Assembly: GCF_004745955.1 (NCBI RefSeq)
Contig: NZ_SRLD01000006.1
Span: forward strand, 1-64,000
Reading direction: 5' to 3'
Origin: Hymenobacter elongatus
GTDB taxonomy: Bacteria > Bacteroidota > Bacteroidia > Cytophagales > Hymenobacteraceae
Length of the DNA stretch: 64,000 nt
Shown: positions 34,059-43,243 of the stretch, piece by piece
Layout: each line of letters opens with the position of its first letter
Numbering within the stretch: position 1 is the first letter of the stretch
Notes under the pieces: model-generated
The model's input: only the letters and a program-made list of their open reading frames with translations
Told to the model about the DNA's origin: nothing
The model's database searches: none
Made by a program: the position numbers and the translations under genes

Positions 34059-34210
34059 AGCGGTTTAAAAAGTCGTTTTTCGGTCATGCTTGATCTGGCG
34101 GCCGCTTGTCGAAGCATCTCTACCGCGCCGTTCAACGAAGCGGTAGAGATGCTTCAACTTCGCTCAGCATGACGTGCTACTTGTTTCGAGCGACTTTCTA
34201 AACAGCTTCG
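34059..34210. repeat. Composite palindrome, arm A around a catgcttgatctggcg hairpin
   Basis: AGCGGTTTAAAAAGTCG (34059-34075) pairs with CGACTTTCTAAACAGCTTCG (34191-34210). The interior has CGAAGCATCTCTACCGC at 34110 and GCGGTAGAGATGCTTC at 34140. Confidence 0.75.
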
Positions 34211-34241
34211 TGGTATGCCGCACAATGGCGGCGGTCAGGCA

Positions 34242-34922
34242 TTAGCTTACTTGGTAATTGCGGGCCCCAAAAATAGCGCTGCCCACCCGAATCAGCGTGC
34301 TGCCTTCCTCAATAGCCACCGCGTAGTCGGCACTCATGCCCATCGATATTTCGCGGAATGTAGGCTGCTGGGCAAAGTAGTGCGTTTGCAGATGCGTGAA
34401 ATAGCCCCGCAACTCCCCAAACTCCCGGCGTAGCTGCGGCTCGTCGTCGGTGTTGGTGCCCACGCCCATCACGCCCGCAATCTGTATGTGGCGCATGGCG
34501 CGGTAGGCCTCCGACTGTAGTATTTCCTCCGCTTCGGGCAGCGAAAGGCCGAATTTGGTTTCCTCGGTGGCAATGTGGAACTGCAAGAGGCAGTGCACCA
34601 CCCGGTCATGTTTGGCGGCCTGCTTCTCGATTTCCTGGAGCAGCTTCAGGCTGTCGACGCTCTGGATGGTGTGCACGAACGGAGCAATGTATTTCACCTT
34701 GTTCGTTTGCAGGTGGCCGATGAGGTGCCACTCTACATCGGCGGGCAGCTCGGGCTGCTTGGCCACCATTTCCTGCACCTTGTTCTCGCCAAACAGGCGT
34801 GCGCCGGCATCGTAGGCTTCCTGCAACAGCGCTAAGGGGTGCGTTTTGGTTACGGCTACCAGCCGGGCAGGGGTGCCTTGCAGCTGGCTTTCGAAGTAGT
34901 GGAGGTTGTCGGTAATGGGCAT
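34242..34922 (-). CDS. YggS/PLPBP-family pyridoxal phosphate-binding protein
   Basis: The 226-residue product has LVAVTKTHPLALLQEAYDAG (PLP lysine K in VTKTH), GENKVQEMVAKQPEL, and SMGMSADYAVAIEEGSTLIR followed by RVGSAIFG near the end, all PLPBP signatures. It maintains vitamin B6 balance and has no known enzyme activity. Confidence 0.93.
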   Translation of the reverse strand: MPITDNLHYFESQLQGTPARLVAVTKTHPLALLQEAYDAGARLFGENKVQEMVAKQPELPADVEWHLIGHLQTNKVKYIAPFVHTIQSVDSLKLLQEIEKQAAKHDRVVHCLLQFHIATEETKFGLSLPEAEEILQSEAYRAMRHIQIAGVMGVGTNTDDEPQLRREFGELRGYFTHLQTHYFAQQPTFREISMGMSADYAVAIEEGSTLIRVGSAIFGARNYQVS

Positions 34923-34994
34923 TTATGGAGGAGTAAAGCCGTGCCTGAGCCTGCTTGCGGCCCGGCGTAAGCTCTTGGGAATGATACCGGAAAG

Positions 34995-36044
34995 TTAGTC
35001 TTCCAGGGAATTAGTGAGAAACGTGTTTTTCAGGGCCAGCCACAGCAGCCACAGGCCCACGCACCACAACAGATAAATGCGGTAATAGTCTTTGGTGTTG
35101 CGGTAGCGCGTCTGCTTGATTTCTGACTTTTCGTATTGATCAATGCGTTGGAGCACTTTGCGCAACGCTCCGTTGTCGGTGGCCCGAAAGAACTGCCCTT
35201 CGCCGGCCTGGGCCAGATGCCGCATGGTGGTTTCGTCGAGCTGGGTTTCGACGAAGCGGGGCCGGCCGGCCGCGTCGCGCCCGTAGGGCACGTAGCCATC
35301 CTTGCCCAGCCCGATGGTATAAATCTTGACGCCAAAAGCGTGGGCCAGCTGGGCCGCCGTCAGTGGATCGAGGCTGCCGGCGGTATTCTCGCCATCCGAA
35401 ATAAGAATACAAACCTTGGTGCGGCTGCGGGAGTCGCGCAGGCGGTTGGTGGCCACGCCCAGCGCGTTGCCAATGGCCGTGCCATCGTTGGCAATCATGC
35501 CCAGCTTCAGGCTTTGCAGGCTTTCGCGCAGCAGCTCGTAGTCGGTGGTGAGCGGAGCCAGGGAATACGCATCACCGGCAAACACGACCAAGCCGATCCG
35601 GTCGCCGGTGCGGCCATCGATGAACTCGCGGGCCACGCGCTTGGCGGCCTCCAGGCGGTTGGGCTTCAGGTCTTCCAGCTCCATCGACGACGAGACATCG
35701 AGCAGCACCAGAATATCGATGCCCTGGCCGGTTTGCACTACTCGCTCGTCGGTGCGCTGCGGGCGGGCCAGAGCTACGACGCCAAACGCCAGGCTCAGCC
35801 CGAGCACGATATCGGGCAGAAAGCGCAACCCCGCGCTCCAGTCGCGGCGCAGCTCGCCCGCTACGAAGGCCACCCCCAGGCGCGGCCGGCGGCGGTGCAC
35901 CAGCAGCCAACGCACCAGAAACAGCCCCGGAATGAGCAGAATCAGCAGCAATAAGCGCGGCTGCTGCCACGTGTAGCTCGTGAGCGTGGCATAGCGCAAC
36001 CCATCCAACAGCGGAGCCAGGAAGCGTTGCCAGAGCTGATTCAT
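34995..36044 (-). CDS. VWA-domain protein, BatA-like
   Basis: The 349-residue protein has N-terminal membrane helices (about 28-46 and 77-93), a von Willebrand A domain starting DILVLLDVSSSMELEDLKPN (MIDAS DVSSS near residue 114), VFAGDAYSLAPLT and ISDGENTAGS, and a C-terminal helix. It is the BatA type of the MoxR-Bat locus. It is the last gene of the three-gene set 37896-34995. Confidence 0.88.
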   Translation of the reverse strand: MNQLWQRFLAPLLDGLRYATLTSYTWQQPRLLLLILLIPGLFLVRWLLVHRRRPRLGVAFVAGELRRDWSAGLRFLPDIVLGLSLAFGVVALARPQRTDERVVQTGQGIDILVLLDVSSSMELEDLKPNRLEAAKRVAREFIDGRTGDRIGLVVFAGDAYSLAPLTTDYELLRESLQSLKLGMIANDGTAIGNALGVATNRLRDSRSRTKVCILISDGENTAGSLDPLTAAQLAHAFGVKIYTIGLGKDGYVPYGRDAAGRPRFVETQLDETTMRHLAQAGEGQFFRATDNGALRKVLQRIDQYEKSEIKQTRYRNTKDYYRIYLLWCVGLWLLWLALKNTFLTNSLED

Positions 36045-36074
36045 GGGGAGGGAGTGAGGAGAGAAGCGAGCAAT

Positions 36075-36992
36075 CTACGCCCGTGAGCGCACCGAAACCA
36101 AGTCGTAGCGCCGTTCGGCAAAGGTGCGCAGCAATTCGAAAGCAAGGTCCGTTTCGGCTTCTTCCTCATTAAACTGATTGCCATAGATAACCTGGTCGGC
36201 GATGCGCAGCGCGGTATTGATGTCCTGGTCGTTTTCGTAATGCGCCACTATTTCCTTGGTCGTCAGGCTATTAATGGTATTGTCTTCGAGGCCGGTGAGG
36301 TAGTTCTTCCAGAGCGTAATGGCCCGCTCCATATTGGTGAGAGACCTCGACAGCGCGAACCGCTCGATGTGCCGGGCATACTGCGCCAGAAAGTACACGT
36401 GGTTCTTTCGCAGCTTATAGAGCTGGTAGCGCCGCCGTAGCGTCCGCCGAAAGCTGATGAAGATGCCGCCCAGCGCCAGCGCCAGCAGCCCCGTGCCCGC
36501 CAGCCAGTACGGATAGTTGAACCGCGCCGGCACCGGCAGCAGCACCGTGTTCTGGCGCAGCACTGGCACGGCGCCGCTCAGGGCCGGTGCCGTGCGCCGC
36601 AGCCGTAGCGAGGCTGCCGTGCTGGGCACCGTCACCGTATCGTTGCCGCGCAGGATGGTAACGGGCAGACTCAGGCGCTGCACCGAGTCGAGGGCAAACG
36701 TGCGCAGGTGATAGATGGTACGGTCGAGGCTCTGGCCACGGCGGGTGCGGGTAGGATAATAGGTTTTGCCCACGTACTCAAACGGTTTGAACTCGGCCGT
36801 AGAGTCGGGAAAGATAACCTCCAGGCCGGGCGCGTGCACGTAGCTCAGCTCGTAGTCGATACTGTCGCCGACGCGGGTGGTGGGCCGCATGAAGCGGCTG
36901 CGGGGCTCCTGGGCCACCGCCGCGCGGGCGCTGAACACAGTGCTGCCCAGCACCATGGCCAGCAGCCCGATATACGTCAGGAAGTGCCGCAT
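36075..36992 (-). CDS. BatD-like membrane protein
   Basis: Start at 36992 gives MRHFLTYIGLLAMVLGSTVF, a signal peptide; the upstream in-frame part overlaps the DUF58 gene. The 305-residue product has an exported domain (about 28-160) and one membrane helix (about 162-180), then a cytoplasmic helical part. This layout fits the BatD/DUF4381 position in Bat operons, although the sequence similarity I can recognise is low. Spacing to the DUF58 stop is one base. Confidence 0.65.
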   Translation of the reverse strand: MRHFLTYIGLLAMVLGSTVFSARAAVAQEPRSRFMRPTTRVGDSIDYELSYVHAPGLEVIFPDSTAEFKPFEYVGKTYYPTRTRRGQSLDRTIYHLRTFALDSVQRLSLPVTILRGNDTVTVPSTAASLRLRRTAPALSGAVPVLRQNTVLLPVPARFNYPYWLAGTGLLALALGGIFISFRRTLRRRYQLYKLRKNHVYFLAQYARHIERFALSRSLTNMERAITLWKNYLTGLEDNTINSLTTKEIVAHYENDQDINTALRIADQVIYGNQFNEEEAETDLAFELLRTFAERRYDLVSVRSRA

Positions 36993-36993
36993 G

Positions 36994-37896
36994 CTACGCC
37001 CGCCCGCCCCGCTGATTGCGCCGCCGAAACAGCCGTACCAGCTGGGGCACGAAGTCGGCGTCGGTGGAAACGGACAGGTACTCGGTGCGGTGGCGGCGGC
37101 AGATCTGGCCGATTTGCTCCCGGTTCTGCTCGTAGGTAGCCCGGTAGCGCTTGCGGAAACTCTCGGCCGAGGTATTGACCCACACCGTGCGGCCCGTTTC
37201 CTGGTCGAGCAGCGGCACAATGCCCAGGGGGGGGAATTCCTGTTCCCGCTTGTCGAGCAGCTGCACCACAATCAGGTCGTGCTTGCGGGCCAGCATCGTC
37301 AGTTCCCGCTCGTAGTTGGTATCGATAAAGTCGGAAATCAGCAGGATAATGCTGCGGCGCTTGAGGATGCCCAGCGCCTGCTTGATGCCGCTGCCCACGG
37401 CCGTGTGCCGGGAGCGGGGCTCCAGCTCAAACAGCCGCTTGATGAGCATGTAGGCGTGCCGGATGCCTTTGCCCGGGGCCAGGTACATTTCCTTCTGGTC
37501 GGAGAAAGCCAGGATGCCGAGCTGCGCGTCCTGCCGGGCGGCGGCCAGGGCCAGAATACCACATATTTCGCGGCCCACGTCCAGCTTGCGCCGGCCCTCG
37601 GCTCCCACCTGCTGGGAGGCACTCACATCGAGCAGCAGCACCACCGACTGTTCCCGCTCCTCCTTGTAGGTTTTGACGAACGTGCCGTGGCCTTTGCTCG
37701 ATACGGCCCAGTCGATGGCCCGCACTTCGTCGCCGTACTGGTAGAGGCGCACGTCGTCGAATTCGAGGCCGGTGCCTTTGAAAACGGAATGAAAATCGCC
37801 CTGCAGCTGCGCATCAGCAGCCTTCAGAATCCGGATTTCCATTTGCCGAAGTCTGCGTACCAGTTGTTGAAAAGGAGTAGCGGCCGGTGAATTCAT
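36994..37896 (-). CDS. DUF58-domain protein of the Bat-type operon
   Basis: The 300-residue protein has the DUF58 core GLEFDDVRLYQYGDEVRAID with WAVSSKG and a VWA-like LLLDVSASQQ. It is the first gene of the operon and is followed by BatD-like and BatA-like genes at close spacing. In most Bacteroidota a moxR gene comes first; here the divergent gene at 37934 replaces it, so moxR must be elsewhere. Confidence 0.88.
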   Translation of the reverse strand: MNSPAATPFQQLVRRLRQMEIRILKAADAQLQGDFHSVFKGTGLEFDDVRLYQYGDEVRAIDWAVSSKGHGTFVKTYKEEREQSVVLLLDVSASQQVGAEGRRKLDVGREICGILALAAARQDAQLGILAFSDQKEMYLAPGKGIRHAYMLIKRLFELEPRSRHTAVGSGIKQALGILKRRSIILLISDFIDTNYERELTMLARKHDLIVVQLLDKREQEFPPLGIVPLLDQETGRTVWVNTSAESFRKRYRATYEQNREQIGQICRRHRTEYLSVSTDADFVPQLVRLFRRRNQRGGRA

Positions 37897-37920
37897 TTCC
37901 TCTAAACTACGGGTTCCTCC

Positions 37921-37928
37921 TAACTTTG
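37921..37928 (+). promoter_or_regulatory. TAnnTTTG element directly before the DUF4296 start
   Basis: TAACTTTG ends five bases before the GTG start at 37934. No clear -33 box. It would give an mRNA with almost no leader, like the promoter at 30595. Confidence 0.4.
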
Positions 37929-37933
37929 CAGCC

Positions 37934-38299
37934 GTGAAAAAGCTTCTTCCCTGCCTGGCCCTGATTCTGAGCGTGTTGCTGACCGGCTGTCAGCGGCCCG
38001 AAGAAGCCGTGCCGCCGTCTACGCTGGTGCCCAAAGACAAAATGATTCGGATGCTGGTTGAAGTACACCTGAATGAGAGCCGGGTGGAAGGCACCAAGCT
38101 TCGCCCCGATTCCGCGCAGGCTCTGTTCAATCAGCTCCAGAAAGATATGTTCTGGCGCTTCGAAATCTCGGATTCGGCCTTCTGGCAGAGCTACCGCTAC
38201 TACGCCGTGCACAACAAGGACCTGGACGAGATGTACGGCATCGTGCTCGACAGTCTCTCGATGCGCAAAGTACGGATGCAAACCATGCCCAAACCCTAG
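37934..38299 (+). CDS. DUF4296-family lipoprotein
   Basis: The 121-residue product starts with GTG at 37934 and has a lipobox LLTGC (Cys about 19). DUF4296 proteins have the pattern VPKDKMIRMLVEVHLNESRV near the start of the mature part and DLDEMYGIVLDSLS near the end. Function unknown. Convergent with the tRNA-binding gene eight bases away. Confidence 0.82.
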   Translation: MKKLLPCLALILSVLLTGCQRPEEAVPPSTLVPKDKMIRMLVEVHLNESRVEGTKLRPDSAQALFNQLQKDMFWRFEISDSAFWQSYRYYAVHNKDLDEMYGIVLDSLSMRKVRMQTMPKP

Positions 38300-38306
38300 C
38301 TTGGGC

Positions 38307-38654
38307 TTAGGCCAGCCGGCTACCGTTGGGCACCGCCCCGGTTAGCGCGGCCAGCACAATGTGGCCCTCGGCATCGGGGGCCCCGGTTACCAGCACCTCC
38401 GACCGAAACGGCCCAATCTGCCTCACCGGAAAGTTAACCACGCACAGCACTTGCCGGCCCACCAGGTCGGCGGGGGAGTAGTGGTGCGTAATCTGGGCGC
38501 TGGAGCGTTTGGAGCCCAGCTCCGGCCCCAGATCTATCAGGAGCTGGTAGGCGGGCTTGCGGGCCTGCGGAAACTCGCGGGCCTCCACAATGGTGCCCAC
38601 CCGTAGGTCGACACGCTCAAAGTCGGCCCAGGAAATAGTAGCGGGAGTATTCAT
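38307..38654 (-). CDS. CsaA-like tRNA-binding-domain protein
   Basis: The 115-residue product is a single tRNA_bind OB-fold: FERVDLRVGTIVEAREFPQA at the start, KRSSAQITHHY in the middle and PRRSEVLVTGAP-like SEVLVTGA near the end. Stand-alone forms are called CsaA and were reported as secretion chaperones in Bacillus; tRNA binding is the domain feature. Confidence 0.88.
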   Translation of the reverse strand: MNTPATISWADFERVDLRVGTIVEAREFPQARKPAYQLLIDLGPELGSKRSSAQITHHYSPADLVGRQVLCVVNFPVRQIGPFRSEVLVTGAPDAEGHIVLAALTGAVPNGSRLA

Positions 38655-38793
38655 AAGCGCAACTTAGCCCCGCGCCGGCTACGGGCGGGTTCGGAGTTGA
38701 CAAAAAGTCCATTCTGTCCTGTCTTGGTAAGCGGACGACAGATCAAGCAGGACAAAGAAGGCAAACCTAGCAAATCAACAACCCAACCCCCGG

Positions 38794-39360
38794 CTAAGGC
38801 AGCGAGGCAAACTTATCCAGCAGCGCCAGGCGCTGTTTTACTTGTGCTTCCCAAAAAGCCTGTTTAGTAGGGCTGAGGCCGTGGTTGGTTTCCCGGTCGT
38901 AGTTGAATTCTTCCCGTTTCCAGGCGGAAAAAGCCGCGTTGCTGAGGTTGTTGAAAGCCGGATTCAGATGCTCGCAGTCCAGCTTGAGGAAGCTGATTTT
39001 TTGCCGCAGCATCCGGGCGTGCAGCTCCGTAATATCAAAATGAAGCTGCTCGTGGCGCAGCAGCTCCGGCGAGGCCTTCACCTTGTCGCGCACCCACGAC
39101 TCGTGGGGAATAAACACGGCTTTCACTTCGGAAGAAAACACGTAATCCTTGCAGCCCACCTGCACGTCGATGGTGGCCGAGGTAAGCGCCGCCAGCTGTT
39201 CGGCTGGCATTGGCTTGCTGTGGAAGTCGGCCCAGGTGAGTGGCCGCGTCGCCGACCAGGTAATGAGAGCCGGGGCGGGCTTGGCGGCTGGTTTGGCAAC
39301 GCCTTGCTGCGGACCTTGCGGCACAAGTAAAAAGGAGAGTAGAAATGAAAAAAGAGGCAT
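38794..39360 (-). CDS. DUF922-like secreted putative Zn-dependent protease
   Basis: The 188-residue product has an N-terminal signal. The LLRHEQLHFDITELHARMLR stretch contains HEQLH, a HExxH zinc site, with a later E in WKREEFNYDRETNHG. This fits the DUF922 family of putative zinc proteases. Substrate unknown. Confidence 0.72.
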   Translation of the reverse strand: MPLFSFLLSFLLVPQGPQQGVAKPAAKPAPALITWSATRPLTWADFHSKPMPAEQLAALTSATIDVQVGCKDYVFSSEVKAVFIPHESWVRDKVKASPELLRHEQLHFDITELHARMLRQKISFLKLDCEHLNPAFNNLSNAAFSAWKREEFNYDRETNHGLSPTKQAFWEAQVKQRLALLDKFASLP

Positions 39361-39475
39361 TGGCTACAACGAGAAAGTACAATCAGCAGAAAATACGACT
39401 TGGCTTGGCAAGACAACTGTTTTTACTGCCATTCAATTCCGTGCCACACAAATTCTCTGGCTTCGCTGAGGTAGG

Positions 39476-40846
39476 CTAGCGGTGCGCCAAGGCCGCGTTT
39501 GCCGGTGCGGCCAGCGCCGCGCTATGGTGGCGAAAGCGCCAGAGCAGCATGCCGGCTACCAGAGTCAGACCAGTCAGCAGGCCAATCCAGACGCCGGTGG
39601 CTCCCATGTGCATGCGGAAGCCGAGCCAGTAGCCAAAGGGCAGCGCCACCGCCCAATAGGCCAAGAGCGCCACGATAGACGGAATTTTCACGTCTTCCAG
39701 GCCGCGTAGCGCCCCCAGGCCCACCACCTGCAGCCCGTCGGAAATCTGGAACAGGGCGGCAATGAGCAGCAGCAGCGAAGCCTGCGCCACTACCTCGGGG
39801 TCGTGGTTGTAAAAGTGCGGCACCAGGTGGCGGCCCGCAATGAGCAGCAGCGCCATAGCGCTCATAAACAGGAACGTAATAAGGTAAGCCGTGAAGCCCG
39901 CCTGCCGGGCTCCCGTGGCGTCGCCGAGTCCCCGGAAATTACCAACCCGGATAGTGGCGGCGGCGGCAATGCCACTGGCTGCCATGTAGGTGACGGAAGC
40001 CACGTTGATGGCAATCTGGTGGGCAGCCAGCGCCGTGGCCCCCAGCCAGCCAATCATGATGGCGGAGAAGCTGAAAGCGCCCATTTCAAACATCATCTGC
40101 ACCCCAATAGGTGAACCCAGGGCCACCAGGCGGCGCAGCGTGGGGCCATCGGGCCGGAGCCAGTGGGTAGCGGCGGCCCGGTAGGGCTGCAGGCGTTTGG
40201 CGCGCAGCACGTACGTCGCCATCAATACGGCCATCAGCACGCGGGCTATCAGCGTGGCCCAGGCTGCGCCCATCATGCCCATGGCAGGAGCGCCAAAATG
40301 ACCAAAAATCAGGGCGTAGCACAGCAAGGCATTCACCACGTTGGCCAGTAGCGACAAAATCATGGCTTGCCGGGTGAGGCCCAGGCCTTCGGCGAATTGC
40401 TTGAAGCCCTGGAAAACCATGAGCGGCAGCAGGGAAATAAACATGACCCGCACCCAGGGCGCGGCCAGCGCCACTACCACACTGGGCTGATCCAGGTAGC
40501 CCAGAAAAGGAGCCACCAGAAAGCCTACGGCGGCCAGCACGATGCCCGCCACGGTGCTGAGCCACACGCCGCCGGTCAGCAGATTGCCCAGGGCCGGAAT
40601 ATCGCGCCGGCCATTGGCAGCCGCTACCAGCGGCGTGATGGCGAAGGAAAGCCCCATGCCGAAAATCATGACCACCGTGCTGACGCTGACGCCCAGCGAC
40701 ACGGCCGCCAGCGGCAGCTTGCCGGTCTGGCCCACCATCACACTGTCGCACACACTCACCATGATGTGGCCTAGCTGGCTCAGCACCACGGGGTAGGCGA
40801 GGAGCAGTGTAGGTTTGATGTGCGGGCGAATCAGGGCAAGTGGCAT
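39476..40846 (-). CDS. MATE-family efflux transporter
   Basis: Start at 40846 (MPLALIRPHIKPTLLLAYPV) gives the usual MATE length of 456 residues. About twelve membrane helices and the family motifs PVVLSQLGHIMVSVCDSVMVG, shortened here to PVVLSQLGHIMVSVCDS, and AANGRRD. It exports cationic drugs or metabolites using Na+ or H+. The gene lies 78 bases downstream of the aminotransferase gene. Confidence 0.92.
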   Translation of the reverse strand: MPLALIRPHIKPTLLLAYPVVLSQLGHIMVSVCDSVMVGQTGKLPLAAVSLGVSVSTVVMIFGMGLSFAITPLVAAANGRRDIPALGNLLTGGVWLSTVAGIVLAAVGFLVAPFLGYLDQPSVVVALAAPWVRVMFISLLPLMVFQGFKQFAEGLGLTRQAMILSLLANVVNALLCYALIFGHFGAPAMGMMGAAWATLIARVLMAVLMATYVLRAKRLQPYRAAATHWLRPDGPTLRRLVALGSPIGVQMMFEMGAFSFSAIMIGWLGATALAAHQIAINVASVTYMAASGIAAAATIRVGNFRGLGDATGARQAGFTAYLITFLFMSAMALLLIAGRHLVPHFYNHDPEVVAQASLLLLIAALFQISDGLQVVGLGALRGLEDVKIPSIVALLAYWAVALPFGYWLGFRMHMGATGVWIGLLTGLTLVAGMLLWRFRHHSAALAAPANAALAHR

Positions 40847-40924
40847 GGCGGAAGGAGCAAAACGAGGCGCAAAGGTACGAGGACAACCCCGCCACGCCGC
40901 CAAAAACCAGAAAAAGCCGCTCCG

Positions 40925-42028
40925 CTACCCAGCCGCCAGCGTCACGGTGAGGCGGCGCAGCGCCTCCCGCAGCAGGGGTTCGGGTACGGCATAGGACAGG
41001 CGGTAAAATCCCGGCGCGCCGCAGCTGGCACCATCTACCACTTCCACGCCTGCGCCGCGCAGCCGCGCCGCCAACTCGGCAGAACCCGTAGTCGGCTCCA
41101 GCTCGGAATTGAGGAAAGCGCGAAAATCGGGGAAGGCGTAATACGTGCCCGCCGGGAAGTGATTTTGCACCTGCGGTATAGCTGCCAGGCCCGCCCGCAG
41201 CATCTCCCGATTCGATATCAAGCCAGCGCATAGTTCCCGGCTGATAGCCTCGGCGTTTTCGGTAGCAGCCAGCGCTGCCACCTGCGACAACGCGGCCACG
41301 GCGGTGGCGGTAGTGAATAGCCAGGCCGAGCAGTGGCGGGCTATGGCTGTCGGCGCTACCAGGTACCCCACGCTCCAGCCAATCAGCGCCAGCGACTTGG
41401 AAAAGCCATTGACTACTACGTGCTGATGCTGGGAGTCATCAAATTCCAGCAGGGACGTCATTCGCCCGGGGCCAAAGTGAATGCCGTCATATATCTCATC
41501 GGCCAGCACCACCAGATCGGGGTGCTGGCGCGTGATGCTCAGCAGGCTTTCCAGCTCCGGGCGGCTGTAGACGCGGCCAGTGGGGTTGTTCGGGTTGCTG
41601 AACACCAGAATCCGGGTGCGCGGCGTGAGAGCGGCCTCAAGTTTTTCCGCGTGGAAAGCATAGTCATCAGCCGGGTCGAGCGGTAGGCTGCGCAGGATGC
41701 CCCCGGCTTTTTCCACCAGGCCCCGAAACCCGAACCAATTGGGCGTGAGCAGCAGCACCTCGTCGCCGGGTTGCAGCAAGGAGTTGAACAAGGCAAACAG
41801 CGCCGGCTTCGCGCCGGGCGTAACCACCACCTGCCCGGGCTCCACACGGGCTCCTTGCCGCTGGTAGCGCCGGGCAATGGCGGCGCGCAACTCCGGCAAA
41901 CCCTCGATGGAACTGGCGGCGGCGGCTCCCGCTTGCAGCGCCGTAGCTACTTGCCCCACAACTACAGCAGGTGGCAAAAAGCTGCCGTAGCCCGAAGCCA
42001 GGCTGATACTATCCGGAAACGAGAGCAT
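40925..42028 (-). CDS. Class I/II pyridoxal phosphate-dependent aminotransferase
   Basis: ATG at 42028 (MLSFPDSISLASGYGSFLPP) is preferred; the in-frame codon at 42064 is TTG and overlaps a palindrome. The 367-residue product has VVTPGAKPALFALFNSLLQP, NPNNPTGR, LADEIYDGI and the PLP lysine in GFSKSLALIGWSVGYL. Substrate unknown; family level assignment is firm. Confidence 0.88.
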   Translation of the reverse strand: MLSFPDSISLASGYGSFLPPAVVVGQVATALQAGAAAASSIEGLPELRAAIARRYQRQGARVEPGQVVVTPGAKPALFALFNSLLQPGDEVLLLTPNWFGFRGLVEKAGGILRSLPLDPADDYAFHAEKLEAALTPRTRILVFSNPNNPTGRVYSRPELESLLSITRQHPDLVVLADEIYDGIHFGPGRMTSLLEFDDSQHQHVVVNGFSKSLALIGWSVGYLVAPTAIARHCSAWLFTTATAVAALSQVAALAATENAEAISRELCAGLISNREMLRAGLAAIPQVQNHFPAGTYYAFPDFRAFLNSELEPTTGSAELAARLRGAGVEVVDGASCGAPGFYRLSYAVPEPLLREALRRLTVTLAAG

Positions 42029-42063
42029 ACGCGGAGATTCGGGCAGGAAACCTGAAAAGGGCA

Positions 42064-42208
42064 AGAGCGTGTTTGGAAATTGTCATGCTGAGCGGAGTCG
42101 AAGCATCTCTACCGCGCAGTTAGCAGCTTATGGCCAAAGCGGTAGAGATGCTTCGACTGAGTTCAGCATGACGCAAACGTGGTTTTTATCAATTCCCAAA
42201 CACGCTCT
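42064..42208. repeat. Composite palindrome, arm B around a catgctgagcggagtcg hairpin
   Basis: AGAGCGTGTTTGGAAATT (42064-42081) pairs with CAATTCCCAAACACGCTCT (42190-42208). The inner arms are GTCATGCTGAGCGGAGTCGA (42082-) and its inverted copy (to about 42173), with TCTCTACCGC and GCGGTAGAGA nearest the loop. Confidence 0.82.
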
Positions 42209-42218
42209 AAGGAAACCG

Positions 42219-43196
42219 TTAAACGCGTGGGGCCAGCACGACATCGGCAAAATACTGCTGCGCGTCGGTGAAGAAATGCTGCACGCTCAGCGCTGCCTCG
42301 TCGGCCAGCTCCTGCACGAGGTGCGGAGTGAATTTGTAGGAGTTTTCGGTATGAATGACTTCCCAGGCCTCGAAGGCGTACGTCCGCTGCAAGGCCTCAA
42401 TCTGCACTTCCTGCTGGCGGGTACTGACCAGAAAGGAGCGCACTGCCCCGCTAAGCGGATCATAATCGGTGTAGTGCTGCCAGTAATTCAGGTCGAAATC
42501 GGCCCCCAGCTCCCGGTTCAGGCGCGTGAGCAGGTTCAGGTTGAAAGCTGCCGTCACGCCCTGGGTATCGTCGTAGGCCGCCCGAATCTGGCGCGGGTCT
42601 TTTTGCAGGTCGAAGCCAATGAGCAGCCGGTCGTTGGCCGTAAGCGGCTGGGCGAGCTTACTCAGAAATTCTCGCCGGTCAGCGGGCAGGAAGTTGCCGA
42701 TATTGGAGCCCAGAAAAAGAACCGCTTTGCGGCCCGGGCGGGCGGCCATCAGCGTTAGAGCCGTGGCATAGTCCGTCACCTGGGGCTCCACCCGCAGCGC
42801 CGGCAGCTCCTGGCGCAGGCTGGCTTCCAGACCTTCCAGGGCGGCGGCCGAAATATCGACGGGCACATACGTGAAGTTGGCACCGGTGTCGAGCAGATGC
42901 CGCAGCAGGATCTTGGTTTTCAGCCCGTCGCCCGCGCCCAGCTCCAGCAGAAAAAACGGCTCATCGGCCATGGCCGGCCGTAGCGCCCGGGCAATGGCGA
43001 CTTGGTGGAGGGTGAGCAGATCGAACTCCGTGCGCGTTGGGTAATATTCCGGCAGCGCCATAATCTGCTGAAAAAGCTGGCTGCCGATATCGTCGTAGAA
43101 GTACATCGACGACAACGTTTTGGGCGAGTGACGCAGCCCTTGGGCTACGTGCCGGGCCAGATCAGCGGAAACCGCTGGGAGAGTGGGAGCAGACAT
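42219..43196 (-). CDS. egtD: L-histidine N-alpha-methyltransferase
   Basis: The 325-residue product has the EgtD start (SPKTLSSMYFYDDIGSQLFQ), the SAM-binding LLELGAGDGLKTKILL, and VFNLNLLTRLNRELGADF-type substrate region (here FNLNLLTRLNRELGADFDL). EgtD makes hercynine, the first step of ergothioneine synthesis. It is 47 bases downstream of egtB on the same strand. EgtC/EgtA/EgtE homologs were not seen, so the short pathway (egtB variant using cysteine or another thiol source) is likely. Confidence 0.93.
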   Translation of the reverse strand: MSAPTLPAVSADLARHVAQGLRHSPKTLSSMYFYDDIGSQLFQQIMALPEYYPTRTEFDLLTLHQVAIARALRPAMADEPFFLLELGAGDGLKTKILLRHLLDTGANFTYVPVDISAAALEGLEASLRQELPALRVEPQVTDYATALTLMAARPGRKAVLFLGSNIGNFLPADRREFLSKLAQPLTANDRLLIGFDLQKDPRQIRAAYDDTQGVTAAFNLNLLTRLNRELGADFDLNYWQHYTDYDPLSGAVRSFLVSTRQQEVQIEALQRTYAFEAWEVIHTENSYKFTPHLVQELADEAALSVQHFFTDAQQYFADVVLAPRV

Positions 43197-43243
43197 GAGA
43201 GCAAAACGGTGAGAAAGAAAGGAACGATGCGAACCGGAGCGGC

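Noticed and set aside
40086..41231. 381-codon frame overlapping MATE and aminotransferase genes
   Set aside because: It crosses two confident genes in another frame and shows no family features.
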